IMG/VR virus record: IMGVR_UViG_3300037882_003134
Coordinates: 1 to 57,039 of that record
Length of the DNA: 57,039 nucleotides
DNA from: a virus
Direction: 5' to 3' (one strand)
The notes under the pieces were generated by a model, which was not told the DNA's origin, did not search any database, and saw only the letters and a list, made by a program, of their open reading frames with translations. Both the position numbers and the translations under genes were made by a program. Shown here piece after piece: positions 40,968 through 49,448 of the stretch. The number at the start of each line of letters is the position of its first letter. The first letter of the stretch is position 1.

Positions 40968-41399
40968 TCAGTGAACCCGGCCGGTCATCACATGCATGTT
41001 CCGATCGCCCGCGGTCCCGCCGTAAGCTAAGCGGCGGAGAGGCCCGTGGGCCTCCTTCACCGCTTGAAGACGATCAGCGTCGTCGTTGGGCTCGACGCCA
41101 AAGAGCGTTTCGCCCTTGCGCCAGACCTCCGTGCATCCATGTTCAAGGAGGCAGAAGATCCCGACCGCTGGCAACATCTCTGGAGCAAGCATGATCGAAC
41201 CGACATGCGGCTCGTCCTCAGTGCCCCTGTTCCAGGGGTCATCCAGTTCAAGCTGCATCAGGCCGAAGCACTTCTGCAGAATGCCGCGCCCTTTCGCGGT
41301 AACATCGAAGAGCACGCGGTACATTAGCCCACAGGCTTCGCCAGTGAGCGGAACGATTCCGAACCGTTCAAGGTCATTCAGGCATTGAATCGTCTGCAT
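40968..41399 (-). CDS. Hypothetical protein, 143 aa
   Basis: AAGGAG precedes the ATG. The first 60 residues look alpha/beta (IQCLNDLERFGIVPLTGEACGLMYRVLFDV). No family recognised. It is the first gene of the minus-strand block, divergent from the restriction system, and is followed by a terminator. Confidence 0.6.
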   Translation of the reverse strand: MQTIQCLNDLERFGIVPLTGEACGLMYRVLFDVTAKGRGILQKCFGLMQLELDDPWNRGTEDEPHVGSIMLAPEMLPAVGIFCLLEHGCTEVWRKGETLFGVEPNDDADRLQAVKEAHGPLRRLAYGGTAGDRNMHVMTGRVH

Positions 41400-41587
41400 G
41401 GGAAAACTCCTTTTTGAAAGAACCGTGACCGTGGCGGAGCCTGCCAGACCTCACCGCATAGCGCAACATATGTAGAGACAACGAGTTAGAGCTCCTCTGC
41501 GTTCGTCTGTAGCGTCTTCCTCACGACTTGTGTAGAATCCAGCGATTCGCGTTGTTCAGCAAAAAGTCGTGAAGTGGAGGTAATAGA

Positions 41588-43600
41588 ATGCCCGTTACAC
41601 GTCCGCACCTTCGTCGCGGAAAGAACGGGGGCGCAGCAGCGGCAAAGAATGAGGCGTCGGACTACGACAACCTCAGTCGCGATGACCTGGTGCAGCTCCT
41701 GACGCAGCGCGATAAAGAGGAGGAAGGCGGCCTCCGACTAATGTATACGGGGCAGACGCCCCCCTGGCATATCGTTCGCCGAGTGCGTCCCCGTCGCCAG
41801 AAGATCGAGAAGAAGTTGTCAGTTGGCTCAGAAGAGGATCAATCCTCAAGCATCATCATGGAGGGCGAGAACCTCCAGGCGATGGTCTCACTGTATAAAT
41901 ACCGTGGCCAAGTCGATCTCATCCTGACCGATCCGCCGTACAACACCGGCGGCGACTTCCGCTACAACGACAAGTGGGACGAAGACCCAAACGACCCGGA
42001 TCTTGGCAAGATCGTTCCGGCGGACGATGGATCGCGTCACTGTAAGTGGCTCAAGCTGATGACGCCTCGCGTCTGGATGATGAAGGAGATGCTGAAACCC
42101 GGCGGCGTACTCGCCATCTGCATCGACCAGCGGGAGATGTTCCGCTTGGGCATGATCCTGGACCAAGTCTTCGGCGAGGAAAACCGGATCGCCATCATCA
42201 ATTGGCAAAAGACAACGCCGAAGAACCAAGCCACGCACGTCAGCAATATCACTGAGTACGTGCTCGTGTACGCCAAAGACTTGAACCAAGCGAAGAGCGG
42301 GCTGCTGGAGCGAAAGGAGTCCACCAACCGCCGCTTCAACAATCCCGACAACGACCCTCTTGGCCCTTGGCAGTGGGGTGATCTCACCGGCAAGGACTAC
42401 CAAAAGTCGGCCAGCTATCATGTCCAGTCTCCCTTCACAGGAAAGCTGTACGATCCCGGCCGTCGCCACTGGGCGAACAAAAAGACGCAGATGAAGAAGT
42501 GGCTGGAGGAGTGGGGCATCAAGTACGAAGAGGTGGAGACGGATGCAGACCGCCCTGCTGCACTCGTGGTGAAAGGCTGGTCTCCGAAGAATTCTGACAA
42601 GCAAAACGATAAGGTTATCGCCGCTAGTCGCAAGAAGGCTCTCACCATTCTAGAACGCGGTCAGTGGCCAATCTTGTATTGGGGCCAGGACGGCAATGGC
42701 GGTCCCGCCAAAAAACACCGTTTGGAAGCCGTCAAAGCAGGGCTCGTTCCTTCCACGTTTTGGCTCGAACCCGACGACCACCCCCTACAGCTCGATTCCG
42801 TCTCCTGGCCTTACGAGCAAAGCGGCCGAAGCCGCGATGGGCTGGAAGAACTCGACGAGATCGTTGGAAAGGGCCACGGCTTTGACACGGTGAAACCGCT
42901 GAAACTGTTCACCAAAATCATACAAATTTGGTGCCCTGACGACGGTATCGTTCTCGACCCGTTCGCCGGTTCCGGCACTACCGCCCACGCACTCTTGGAA
43001 CTGAACGCCAAGAATGAAGTAAACCGCCGGTTCGTGCTCATTGAGCAGGGGCGTCCGGAAAATGGTGACAACTTTGCCAGCACTCTTACCCGCGTGCGGG
43101 TAGCGCGAGCTATTTCCGGTGAGCGTGTGAACGATGCGGGGAAGGTAGTCAAAACTGCTGATCCACTACCCGGCGGTTTCCGCTACATCAAGCTTCTGGA
43201 CAAGATCGACGGTGATGCTGTCCTCGCCCTGGAGCGCGAGGAGATGATTGACCTGCTGCTGACCAGCCATTGGGATCAAGCGGAACGATCAGGTTGCCAC
43301 CTGCAGCGCCTCCCAGCCGGGAAACACCAGTACCTCATTGCTATTGGCGGTCGGGGAGAGGGATATTTCCTGGTCTGGAATGGACCCGAAAAGGCCGCCG
43401 TTCTTGATCGTTCGGCATTCAAGGCCATTGTCGAAGAGGCAAAGGCTGCCGACATAAAACAGCCTTACCACGTCTATGCCCGTATCTCCGCTTACGCTGG
43501 GCCGAATATTGAGTTCTACCAGATTCCGCAACGAATCCTGGAGAAGCTCGGGTTCAACGAAGCGACGGAACCGCTTTCTTCGTCGGAAGGTGAAACATGA
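41588..43600 (+). CDS. mod: Type III restriction-modification methyltransferase (Mod)
   Basis: A 670-residue beta-class N6-adenine methyltransferase. Motif IV is DPPYNT (115-120) and motif I is FAGSGTT (459-465), in the circular order typical of Mod. The region between (about 270-430) would hold the target recognition domain. GGAGGT precedes the ATG, unlike most neighbouring genes. With Res it forms a complete type III system; Mod alone methylates one strand of an asymmetric site. Confidence 0.95.
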   Translation: MPVTRPHLRRGKNGGAAAAKNEASDYDNLSRDDLVQLLTQRDKEEEGGLRLMYTGQTPPWHIVRRVRPRRQKIEKKLSVGSEEDQSSSIIMEGENLQAMVSLYKYRGQVDLILTDPPYNTGGDFRYNDKWDEDPNDPDLGKIVPADDGSRHCKWLKLMTPRVWMMKEMLKPGGVLAICIDQREMFRLGMILDQVFGEENRIAIINWQKTTPKNQATHVSNITEYVLVYAKDLNQAKSGLLERKESTNRRFNNPDNDPLGPWQWGDLTGKDYQKSASYHVQSPFTGKLYDPGRRHWANKKTQMKKWLEEWGIKYEEVETDADRPAALVVKGWSPKNSDKQNDKVIAASRKKALTILERGQWPILYWGQDGNGGPAKKHRLEAVKAGLVPSTFWLEPDDHPLQLDSVSWPYEQSGRSRDGLEELDEIVGKGHGFDTVKPLKLFTKIIQIWCPDDGIVLDPFAGSGTTAHALLELNAKNEVNRRFVLIEQGRPENGDNFASTLTRVRVARAISGERVNDAGKVVKTADPLPGGFRYIKLLDKIDGDAVLALEREEMIDLLLTSHWDQAERSGCHLQRLPAGKHQYLIAIGGRGEGYFLVWNGPEKAAVLDRSAFKAIVEEAKAADIKQPYHVYARISAYAGPNIEFYQIPQRILEKLGFNEATEPLSSSEGET

Positions 43601-45915
43601 GCAACATCGAACTCTTTCCATTCCAGACCGGCGCTTCAGACAAGATCCTGGAGCGCTTTGTTGAATTGACGGACGACCCTGACCGCCCCATGCAGACGGC
43701 GCGGTGGGCGACACCATACTATCAAGCGCTGGCGGCGCTTACCGGTGCTGGCAAGACGCCGATACTGGCTGACGCCGCATCGCAGCTGCGCGCGGCGATG
43801 TCCGTCGAGCCGATCGTTTTCTGGATTTCCAAGGCCAAAGCGGTAGTCGATCAAACCACTGCCAACTTCGAGAGCGGAGGGAAATACAGTCACCTCATTC
43901 CGGATTTCATCGTCGTCCCGCTGCCTGAACTGCGTGAGGATCACATCCGCGACGGCGACACTCCAATACTGGTGCTCGCCACGGTGGGGTCCTTCAACCA
44001 GAAAAGCAAGGAAGACGGCAGTCTCAAAGTTCACAAGCCAAGCCACGATAAAAACCGTGATGCCCTTTGGCGCGTCCTGCGCGAGCGTCCCAACTCTGAC
44101 GTGGAACGCCGGCCGCTGGTGATCGTATACGACGAGGCGCAAAACCTTTCCGATCAGCAGACGGACCTCCTACTGGAGCTCGAACCCGACGCGTTTCTTG
44201 CCGCAAGCGCCACGATGCGCACCCCAACAAGGCTTGCCAAGCTCATCGAGCGTCTCCGGGACTGCGGTTGGACGGATGAAAGGCTCGTCACCACCGTGAA
44301 GAGCCTTGATGTGGTCAATATGGGCCTGGTGAAACGTCAGCTCATCTTGGGCGGCTATGCCACGGACATGGAGCTCGCTCTCGATGACATGCTCGCCGCG
44401 ATGAAGTCATATGCCAAGAAGGCGAAGCGACTCAACGTCGGGTTCCAGCCGAAGGCGATCTATGTCTGTCGCACCAACATTTCTCAGATCGACGGCACGA
44501 AGGACATTGCGTCGCGCCCCTTCGCGGAGCGCCAGGCTCCTCCCATACTGATTTGGCGGTACTTGGTGGAAAAGCACGGGATCAACCCCGATGATATCGC
44601 CCTCTACTGTGATCTGAAAATGGATCACAAGCACAATCCGCCGCCCGAAGGCTTCCACCTTTTCAACGGCGGCGAGGATGACTTCGCATCATTTAGCGCG
44701 GGCAACTTCCATCACATCATTTTCAATCAGTCCCTCCAGGAGGGCTGGGATGATCCAGAGTGCTGCTTCGCGTATATCGACAAGAGTATGGGGTCCGCTG
44801 TCCAGGTGGAACAGGTGATCGGCCGTGTCCTCCGCCAGCCTGGTGCCCGCCACTACCCAGACGCAGACCTCAACAGCGCTCACTTTTACATTCGCATTGA
44901 CGACAAGCAGGTGTTCCCTCAGATCCTCAAAGCCGTTCGCAAAGAGATCGGCGGCGAGATCCCGGACATCGCCATTTCCGGTTTCACTGATCGAAAAGAC
45001 CGGAACCGAATTCACCTGGAACCGCGACGAGAAGTAACCGTCCCGGAGATCCACATTCTCTGTGACCTCGAACCGATCTATGAAGAGATAGAGAACGTAG
45101 TGGACTACCGCAATGACAATGGCGACAACATCATTGGAAAGGGTGAGCGTTACCGAGCTGTACAGGGAATCGGCGACGGCTCCACTGCCGAGGTCGTGGT
45201 CACCACGATGAAGCACTCCAACCGAGTCACCGCTCGCTGGATTGTTCGCCGCGGAATCCAGTCCCTCTACCCGAGGGCCACCATGAGCATTGATCTCACT
45301 GGCGGGAAGTTCGACGCCCGCGTCGAAGTTACAAGTCGTGCTGCAAACGATCTCAAAGATGCGGCCGAGAAGCTTGTTGACGCCTATCTGCAGCACAGCA
45401 GCTTGGCTTTCGAGGATGAGAACCTGTACACGGTCGGCCCCGTTGTTGTGAACCCTGCAAAGGTTAAGAACTTCACCCACTCAATCCATGAAGGTTATAG
45501 CGATATCAGCAATTCCGAGATGCCTTATGCCGACGCATTGGATTCGCTCGGCCATCCTTGGGCGCGCAATCCGGTCAACGGCGGCTTCGCAATTCCGCTG
45601 CTACAAACCGGCGGCACGTACAACTTTTACCCCGACTTCCTCGTGTGGAAGGACGACGTGATTTTCGCTCTGGACCCCAAGGGCGCTCACCTGCTCGTTG
45701 ACGCTGCCGGTCGCAAGATGCTCGATATACGCGACGAGGATGGAAAGCAAAAGGTAGTCGTCCGCATGTTCACGGAAGGCAAGTGGGAAGAGCCGGGCAA
45801 AAAGAAATCAAATCAGGGAATTACCGTGTGGGTTCTCGCTTCCGGTGGAACTGTCCGTCCGAAGCACTACCCGACAATTGAGCAGGCCGTGGAAGGGGCC
45901 TTGCGTCTACGGTAG
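43597..45915 (+). CDS. res: Type III restriction endonuclease (Res)
   Basis: A 772-residue SF2 helicase-nuclease. Walker A TGAGKT (49-54), DEAQ box (179-182), later helicase region with EGWDDPE and QVIGRVLRQPG. The C-terminal PD-(D/E)XK nuclease is visible near 678-696 (YPDFLVWKDD ... LDPKG). Length is below the about 900-970 of EcoP1I-type Res. The start overlaps the mod stop (ATGA). It needs Mod and two inverted sites to cut foreign DNA. Confidence 0.95.
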   Translation: MSNIELFPFQTGASDKILERFVELTDDPDRPMQTARWATPYYQALAALTGAGKTPILADAASQLRAAMSVEPIVFWISKAKAVVDQTTANFESGGKYSHLIPDFIVVPLPELREDHIRDGDTPILVLATVGSFNQKSKEDGSLKVHKPSHDKNRDALWRVLRERPNSDVERRPLVIVYDEAQNLSDQQTDLLLELEPDAFLAASATMRTPTRLAKLIERLRDCGWTDERLVTTVKSLDVVNMGLVKRQLILGGYATDMELALDDMLAAMKSYAKKAKRLNVGFQPKAIYVCRTNISQIDGTKDIASRPFAERQAPPILIWRYLVEKHGINPDDIALYCDLKMDHKHNPPPEGFHLFNGGEDDFASFSAGNFHHIIFNQSLQEGWDDPECCFAYIDKSMGSAVQVEQVIGRVLRQPGARHYPDADLNSAHFYIRIDDKQVFPQILKAVRKEIGGEIPDIAISGFTDRKDRNRIHLEPRREVTVPEIHILCDLEPIYEEIENVVDYRNDNGDNIIGKGERYRAVQGIGDGSTAEVVVTTMKHSNRVTARWIVRRGIQSLYPRATMSIDLTGGKFDARVEVTSRAANDLKDAAEKLVDAYLQHSSLAFEDENLYTVGPVVVNPAKVKNFTHSIHEGYSDISNSEMPYADALDSLGHPWARNPVNGGFAIPLLQTGGTYNFYPDFLVWKDDVIFALDPKGAHLLVDAAGRKMLDIRDEDGKQKVVVRMFTEGKWEEPGKKKSNQGITVWVLASGGTVRPKHYPTIEQAVEGALRLR

Positions 45916-45938
45916 TACCGATTTCCTCCCGCTACTGC

Positions 45939-45944
45939 TATCCT
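45939..45944 (+). promoter_or_regulatory. Leaderless-type -10 box TATCCT
   Basis: TATCCT lies 7 nt before the GTG of the VRR-NUC gene, shortly after the res stop. Confidence 0.4.
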
Positions 45945-45951
45945 CCGTTCT

Positions 45952-46323
45952 GTGTCGGAGACCGACGTCGTCAGAGGCTGCCTGGATCTTCTGGCGCTTC
46001 GGGGAATCCTCGCTTGGAGGAACAACACAACCGGCGTCTACGATCCCTCGCGGAGAGTCTTCCGCAAATTCTCTGGCCGGAAAGGAGTGAGCGACATTCT
46101 TGCAGTTCTACCAGGCGGTCGGTTCCTCGCAGTGGAGTGCAAGATGCCGGGGAAGAAGCCGTCACCCGAACAGCAGTCGTTTCTCGATGAAGTCACCGAG
46201 CAGGGAGGGGTGGGAATCTGGGTCACGTCGCTAGATGAGCTGCAGCACGATCTGGACTGCATTCTTCACAGCGATCCTTCTGCCAACCAGTCACCCGAGA
46301 GCATGTCGAGCAGAACTTATTGA
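45952..46323 (+). CDS. VRR-NUC type nuclease
   Basis: A 123-residue PD-(D/E)XK protein: VSDILAVLPGGRFLAVECKMPGKKPS, with the catalytic Asp and the ECK pair, then a helix QQSFLDEV and GVGIWVTS. VRR-NUC phage proteins are thought to resolve or trim branched DNA. GTG start; the C-terminal 25 residues are disordered. Confidence 0.85.
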   Translation: MSETDVVRGCLDLLALRGILAWRNNTTGVYDPSRRVFRKFSGRKGVSDILAVLPGGRFLAVECKMPGKKPSPEQQSFLDEVTEQGGVGIWVTSLDELQHDLDCILHSDPSANQSPESMSSRTY

Positions 46324-46392
46324 TGAACAGCTTGTCGCTCGGCTTGTGCATGATCACCGTTTCGGAAAAGCTGCGTACGGTTACGTGGTGAG

Positions 46393-46557
46393 TCATAGCT
46401 TGATGTCGATGTCCTGCTTCTGCGTCGGGATCGGACGCACGCCATCCATCGCGAGGAAGTAATCACCGAGACTGTGGAAGCCCAAACGCTTGGCGTTGTT
46501 CTTGGCTTCGCGTTTCTCTTGCTTCGAGCACCGAAATCGGATCACATCGTCGAGCAT
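46393..46557 (-). CDS. Ribbon-helix-helix-like small protein, 54 aa
   Basis: MLDDVIRFRCSKQEKREAKN then AKRLGFHSLGDYFLAMDG matches the RHH pattern of MobC/CopG-like proteins (strand IRFRCS followed by two helices). A TACTCT box is exactly 6 nt before the ATG, which supports the start. Opposite in direction to its neighbours. Possible regulator or relaxosome accessory. Confidence 0.6.
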   Translation of the reverse strand: MLDDVIRFRCSKQEKREAKNNAKRLGFHSLGDYFLAMDGVRPIPTQKQDIDIKL

Positions 46558-46563
46558 GGGCAG

Positions 46564-46569
46564 AGAGTA
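46564..46569 (-). promoter_or_regulatory. Leaderless-type -10 box TACTCT
   Basis: Minus strand; spacer of 6 nt to the ATG at 46557. Confidence 0.55.
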
Positions 46570-46684
46570 GCGCAGTACCTACGTTGTGGCAACACATTTT
46601 GAAAGAGTGCTCCGCGATTTGCTTGACGAGCGTGGCTACGTTGTGGCACTCTTCCCGCGTTGAACCATTTTCCCCCTTCATTCC

Positions 46685-47008
46685 ATGTTCACCCTTCTCC
46701 TCGCCGCTGTAGTGGAAACCACTCCGCTCCCGGCAACTCTTCCTCCATCGACCGTTCGCGTAGAGACAGTCGCACGCCCTCCGGCGAATAGCGTGCAGTT
46801 CTACGACAACCTGCGGAACGTCACGAACCGCGTGCTAGATCGTTCGATCTACCAGGACGTTCGTCGCGTCCACACCGATCGTGCAGGAAAGCTCCACGCT
46901 CTGCGTGAGAAGCAGAACCGTGCAGCAGTCGAAGAGCACTGCAAGACGCGTCTCCGTGCCGAGACTCTGCCTGAGGCGGAGTGCGGACGCGGGTTCAATC
47001 GTGACTAA
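46685..47008 (+). CDS. Exported hypothetical protein, 107 aa
   Basis: A short hydrophobic N-terminus (MFTLLLAAVVETTPL) may be a signal peptide, followed by a Pro-rich linker and a basic helical domain. A C-rich tract (TCCCCCTT) lies 6 nt before the ATG and there is no Shine-Dalgarno. Confidence 0.55.
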   Translation: MFTLLLAAVVETTPLPATLPPSTVRVETVARPPANSVQFYDNLRNVTNRVLDRSIYQDVRRVHTDRAGKLHALREKQNRAAVEEHCKTRLRAETLPEAECGRGFNRD

Positions 47009-47049
47009 GCCGAAGTCCAGCTATCCAGTCCTCCACGGAGGATTGGTAG

Positions 47050-47247
47050 ATGTACTTCCCTGAAGAGCACCAACGGCTTGAAAACGAGATCACAGCAGTC
47101 GGCTCCATGCAGCCCGAAGATGTAAGAAGAACTGATGAGTTGGAATGGATTGAAGAAGAGGTAAGCGACGCAGATAGTTGCGGTGATATAACCGAGGATC
47201 AGGCGCACCAGCTAAGGAAGCGTATTTACTCCCTCATGCGCTCTTGA
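47050..47247 (+). CDS. Hypothetical acidic protein, 65 aa
   Basis: GGAGGA lies at good distance before the ATG, but the preceding CCTCC can pair with it and mask it. The protein is acidic and helical. Its stop overlaps the next start (TGATG). Confidence 0.55.
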   Translation: MYFPEEHQRLENEITAVGSMQPEDVRRTDELEWIEEEVSDADSCGDITEDQAHQLRKRIYSLMRS

Positions 47248-47402
47248 TGCGAGAACTGACCATAGAGCAGGCTGTTGAACTCGCTCGCGATGATCGGCAG
47301 AGGGAGACAGGGTACTTCCTCAAATTCAACCGTTTCCGGTTCGTTGCACAACCGAATCGGAGAATGATCGCCTCATATGTGAGGCTGGTAGCCAAGCAGT
47401 GA
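47247..47402 (+). CDS. Hypothetical protein, 51 aa
   Basis: Begins MRELTIEQAVELARDDRQ and ends in a basic strand-helix. Coupled to the upstream gene by a one-base overlap. No family recognised. Confidence 0.5.
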   Translation: MRELTIEQAVELARDDRQRETGYFLKFNRFRFVAQPNRRMIASYVRLVAKQ

Positions 47403-47405
47403 CCG

Positions 47406-47434
47406 TTGCGCTTTTATCTGCTTTCCTGTAGAAT
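47406..47434 (+). promoter_or_regulatory. Promoter TTGCGC-N17-TAGAAT
   Basis: A -35-like TTGCGC (47406-47411) and TAGAAT (47429-47434) are separated by 17 bp. The expected transcript start (about 47441) is inside the codon at 47438, which argues for the ATG at 47480 as the real start. Confidence 0.6.
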
Positions 47435-47479
47435 AGTATGCAGATCAAACAATTACTTACTTCATACCAATACATACTT

Positions 47480-47779
47480 ATGCGTCTCGCACGCAAAAAC
47501 ATCATCGGCGGTCTTGGCATTCTCTCTATCCTCTTCCTCGTCGGGGTTCTATTCGGCTTCACTCGCGGAGCACTTGCTGACGAGCCGATGCCCGAGCCTG
47601 TACTCTTCGCCCTGAAGGCGATCCAGAACAACCAGGCATACATTGCCGAGAACCGGGCAATCGTAGAAGAGTTCGAGCGAAGGAAGTCAAATAACGCCAC
47701 GCAAATTGGCGTGCTGCAAGCCTACGGATACGCCTACAGTTGGGACACTGGCACCGCAGACAAGGTGGATTTTCAGTAG
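47480..47779 (+). CDS. Membrane-anchored N-terminal part of a muralytic protein
   Basis: A 99-residue ORF with a signal-anchor helix (IIGGLGILSILFLVGVLFGF) and a helical stalk (AIQNNQAYIAENRAIVEEFE). It stops at TAG just where a Pro-rich linker and a transglycosylase-like domain begin in the -1 frame. Either a frameshift at TTTT joins the two, or one base has been lost. Confidence 0.55.
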   Translation: MRLARKNIIGGLGILSILFLVGVLFGFTRGALADEPMPEPVLFALKAIQNNQAYIAENRAIVEEFERRKSNNATQIGVLQAYGYAYSWDTGTADKVDFQ

Positions 47780-48096
47780 CACCAGCCCCGCAGCCGCAGG
47801 TTTCTGGTGATCTTGACCTCGACAGGTTAGCGCACGCCGTATCCGTTGCTGAAACGGGTGGCTGCACTGACGGCACCGCGATCAAGCGAAAGAACTGTTT
47901 CGGAATAATGACGTGGGAGAAGGGCTACCGTGAACCGAAGTGGTACGGCTCCCATGAGGAGAGCTTTGCAGACTTCAAACGCATCTGGTCAACGTACTAC
48001 AAGCGCTTTCCAGACATGGCACTTGCGAAGAAGTGGACTGGCGATGACAACGCCGAGAGCTGGCTCCGCAACGTTCATGCAGCATACGAAAGTTGA
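47740..48096 (+). CDS. Lytic transglycosylase-like domain
   Basis: A Pro-rich linker (APAPQPQVSGDLD) leads to VSVAETGGCTDGTAIKRKNCFGIMTWEKG, the lysozyme/transglycosylase core with the catalytic Glu in ETGG and the NCFGI block, then WSTYYKRFPDMALAKKWTG. It cleaves peptidoglycan, either at infection or lysis. TTG 47740 is the only independent start and no ribosome site precedes it; fusion with the upstream ORF is more plausible. Confidence 0.65.
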   Translation: MGHWHRRQGGFSVAPAPQPQVSGDLDLDRLAHAVSVAETGGCTDGTAIKRKNCFGIMTWEKGYREPKWYGSHEESFADFKRIWSTYYKRFPDMALAKKWTGDDNAESWLRNVHAAYES

Positions 48097-48119
48097 CACT
48101 GCCTGCACCGAGGAGCAAC

Positions 48120-48329
48120 ATGCAGGCACTCTTTCCCAACTCTTCCATGCAAGCCAAATCCAAGCTGCGTCGTCGCCCACCGGCCTCTGCACCAAAGCCG
48201 CGGGTGATGCCCAACTACGAAAAGAGGATTGCCCAGGAGATGCCTCGCTTCGAAAAGGCTGTCACAAATCTGCGGAACTACGGCGTGTCGAAGCGTGAAA
48301 TGCACCGCAGAATCGACGCCCAGAAGTAG
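48120..48329 (+). CDS. Hypothetical basic protein, 69 aa
   Basis: GAGGAG precedes the ATG at 48120. Arg/Lys/Pro-rich first half, then a helical part (YEKRIAQEMPRFEKAVTNLRNYG). Followed by a terminator. Confidence 0.55.
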   Translation: MQALFPNSSMQAKSKLRRRPPASAPKPRVMPNYEKRIAQEMPRFEKAVTNLRNYGVSKREMHRRIDAQK

Positions 48330-48356
48330 GGCAGCTACAATACCGCCGGACGATCA

Positions 48357-48382
48357 GGGGTCGCAATCGCGACCCCTTTCTT
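48357..48382 (+). terminator. Rho-independent terminator
   Basis: A perfect 8-bp stem GGGGTCGC / GCGACCCC with a 4-nt loop is followed by TTTCTT, 27 bp after the 48120-48329 gene. Confidence 0.9.
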
Positions 48383-48390
48383 GAACGGGC

Positions 48391-48588
48391 ATGGCGATGG
48401 ATGACGCAGAAGCGGACAAGCTCTGGCAGCGATACCAAGAGTGCGAGCAGATCATTCTCGCGATCTATGAAGGCAAGGTCGTGGATGGATCACCAGCCGA
48501 GCTGGAAGGCCGGATGCTGGAAGAGCAGGACGAAATTGAATTCAAACTAGGCGAGAAGTATTTCGAGGATCGTGACCGGCAACAATAA
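48391..48588 (+). CDS. Hypothetical acidic protein, 65 aa
   Basis: An acidic coiled-coil-like protein (DKLWQRYQECEQIILAIYEG). It begins right after the terminator; the ATG at 48397 is an alternative start. No family recognised. Confidence 0.5.
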   Translation: MAMDDAEADKLWQRYQECEQIILAIYEGKVVDGSPAELEGRMLEEQDEIEFKLGEKYFEDRDRQQ

Positions 48589-48598
48589 TGAGGAACCA

Positions 48599-48805
48599 AT
48601 GGCAAAGAAACGACACAAGGGTGACACAAAGACTTTTGCGGAACTCACGTTCGAGGAGCAGGCCAAGTCAATCACGGCCATGCTCAACAACGTAAAGAAC
48701 GCGATCGAGCACCACATCGACCACGCACCCAATCGACAGACAACACGCCAGAAGTGCATCGACCAAGCGATCCGTTTTTCTGCCCGCGTCAATCAGATTC
48801 CTTGA
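48599..48805 (+). CDS. Hypothetical protein, 68 aa
   Basis: The ATG at 48599 follows GAGGAA. Basic N-terminus (MAKKRHKGD), then helical. No family recognised. Confidence 0.5.
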   Translation: MAKKRHKGDTKTFAELTFEEQAKSITAMLNNVKNAIEHHIDHAPNRQTTRQKCIDQAIRFSARVNQIP

Positions 48806-48812
48806 GGATGTC

Positions 48813-49274
48813 ATGCGCTACATCCTTGGAATGGCAAAGTCTTCCGAAAATGGCAGTGGCGCGAAGGCTCGGAACTTGGAACTCGATTGCCTGCGCCTCA
48901 TCTACGCGGTAGCGCATCTGCGTAGGGAGGGGCATCAGGCGATCGGGTATCTGACCGTTCTGAGCGAGCCGTTGCGCCAGACAATCAATGGATGGGTGCG
49001 GAAGTATGACGCAGCCGGACTCGTCCAAATCATCGTCCCCACTCTGACCGAGGAGCAGTTGCAGCTCTATCTTGCGGAGAAGGATCGCAATCGGTTGGGG
49101 AATGTACCTGGTTCCGACAAATCTCTGGCCGCTGCAGGATATGCACGGGACTTGGGCGAACAGGCGTTACGCACTCACATTTTGGCAACGGAGAATGGTG
49201 TGCGAGAGCTTGATCTAAAGGACGCTCCGCATGAAGTCAGATGGGACTTCTACGGAGTCGCCGAGGAGGCGTGA
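48813..49274 (+). CDS. Hypothetical protein, 153 aa
   Basis: GAGGAT precedes the ATG. Mostly helical, with a possible DNA-binding helix pair (LRREGHQAIGYLTVLSEPLRQTINGWVRKYDAAGL). No family recognised. Confidence 0.55.
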   Translation: MRYILGMAKSSENGSGAKARNLELDCLRLIYAVAHLRREGHQAIGYLTVLSEPLRQTINGWVRKYDAAGLVQIIVPTLTEEQLQLYLAEKDRNRLGNVPGSDKSLAAAGYARDLGEQALRTHILATENGVRELDLKDAPHEVRWDFYGVAEEA

Positions 49275-49289
49275 GGCCGCGAGTCCCTT

Positions 49290-49448
49290 CTAAGACTCGC
49301 TTGGCCGAACACTAGGCTGGACGCGCAGCTTCTTGATCGCGTAGCGGATGACTCCGGCCAAAGTACGGATTCCAAGCTCTTCACCCTTGGCGAGAGCTTC
49401 CTGCTTTTCTTCATCTGTTAGGCGAATGCTAATTGCTGTGATTGGCAT
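49290..49448 (-). CDS. Ribbon-helix-helix regulator, 52 aa
   Basis: MPITAISIRLTDEEKQEALAKG then TLAGVIRYAIKKL is the RHH/CopG fold: a strand for base contacts and two helices. TATGCT is exactly 6 nt before the ATG. Repeats of ATTGGCATAC over its own start and over the divergent promoter suggest that it controls both genes. No toxin partner is evident. Confidence 0.7.
   Translation of the reverse strand: MPITAISIRLTDEEKQEALAKGEELGIRTLAGVIRYAIKKLRVQPSVRPSES

Noticed and set aside
46579-46651. Direct repeat CTACGTTGTGGCA
   Set aside because: Two copies about 60 bp apart lie in a short intergenic stretch, but without a matching regulator or further copies they cannot be assigned.
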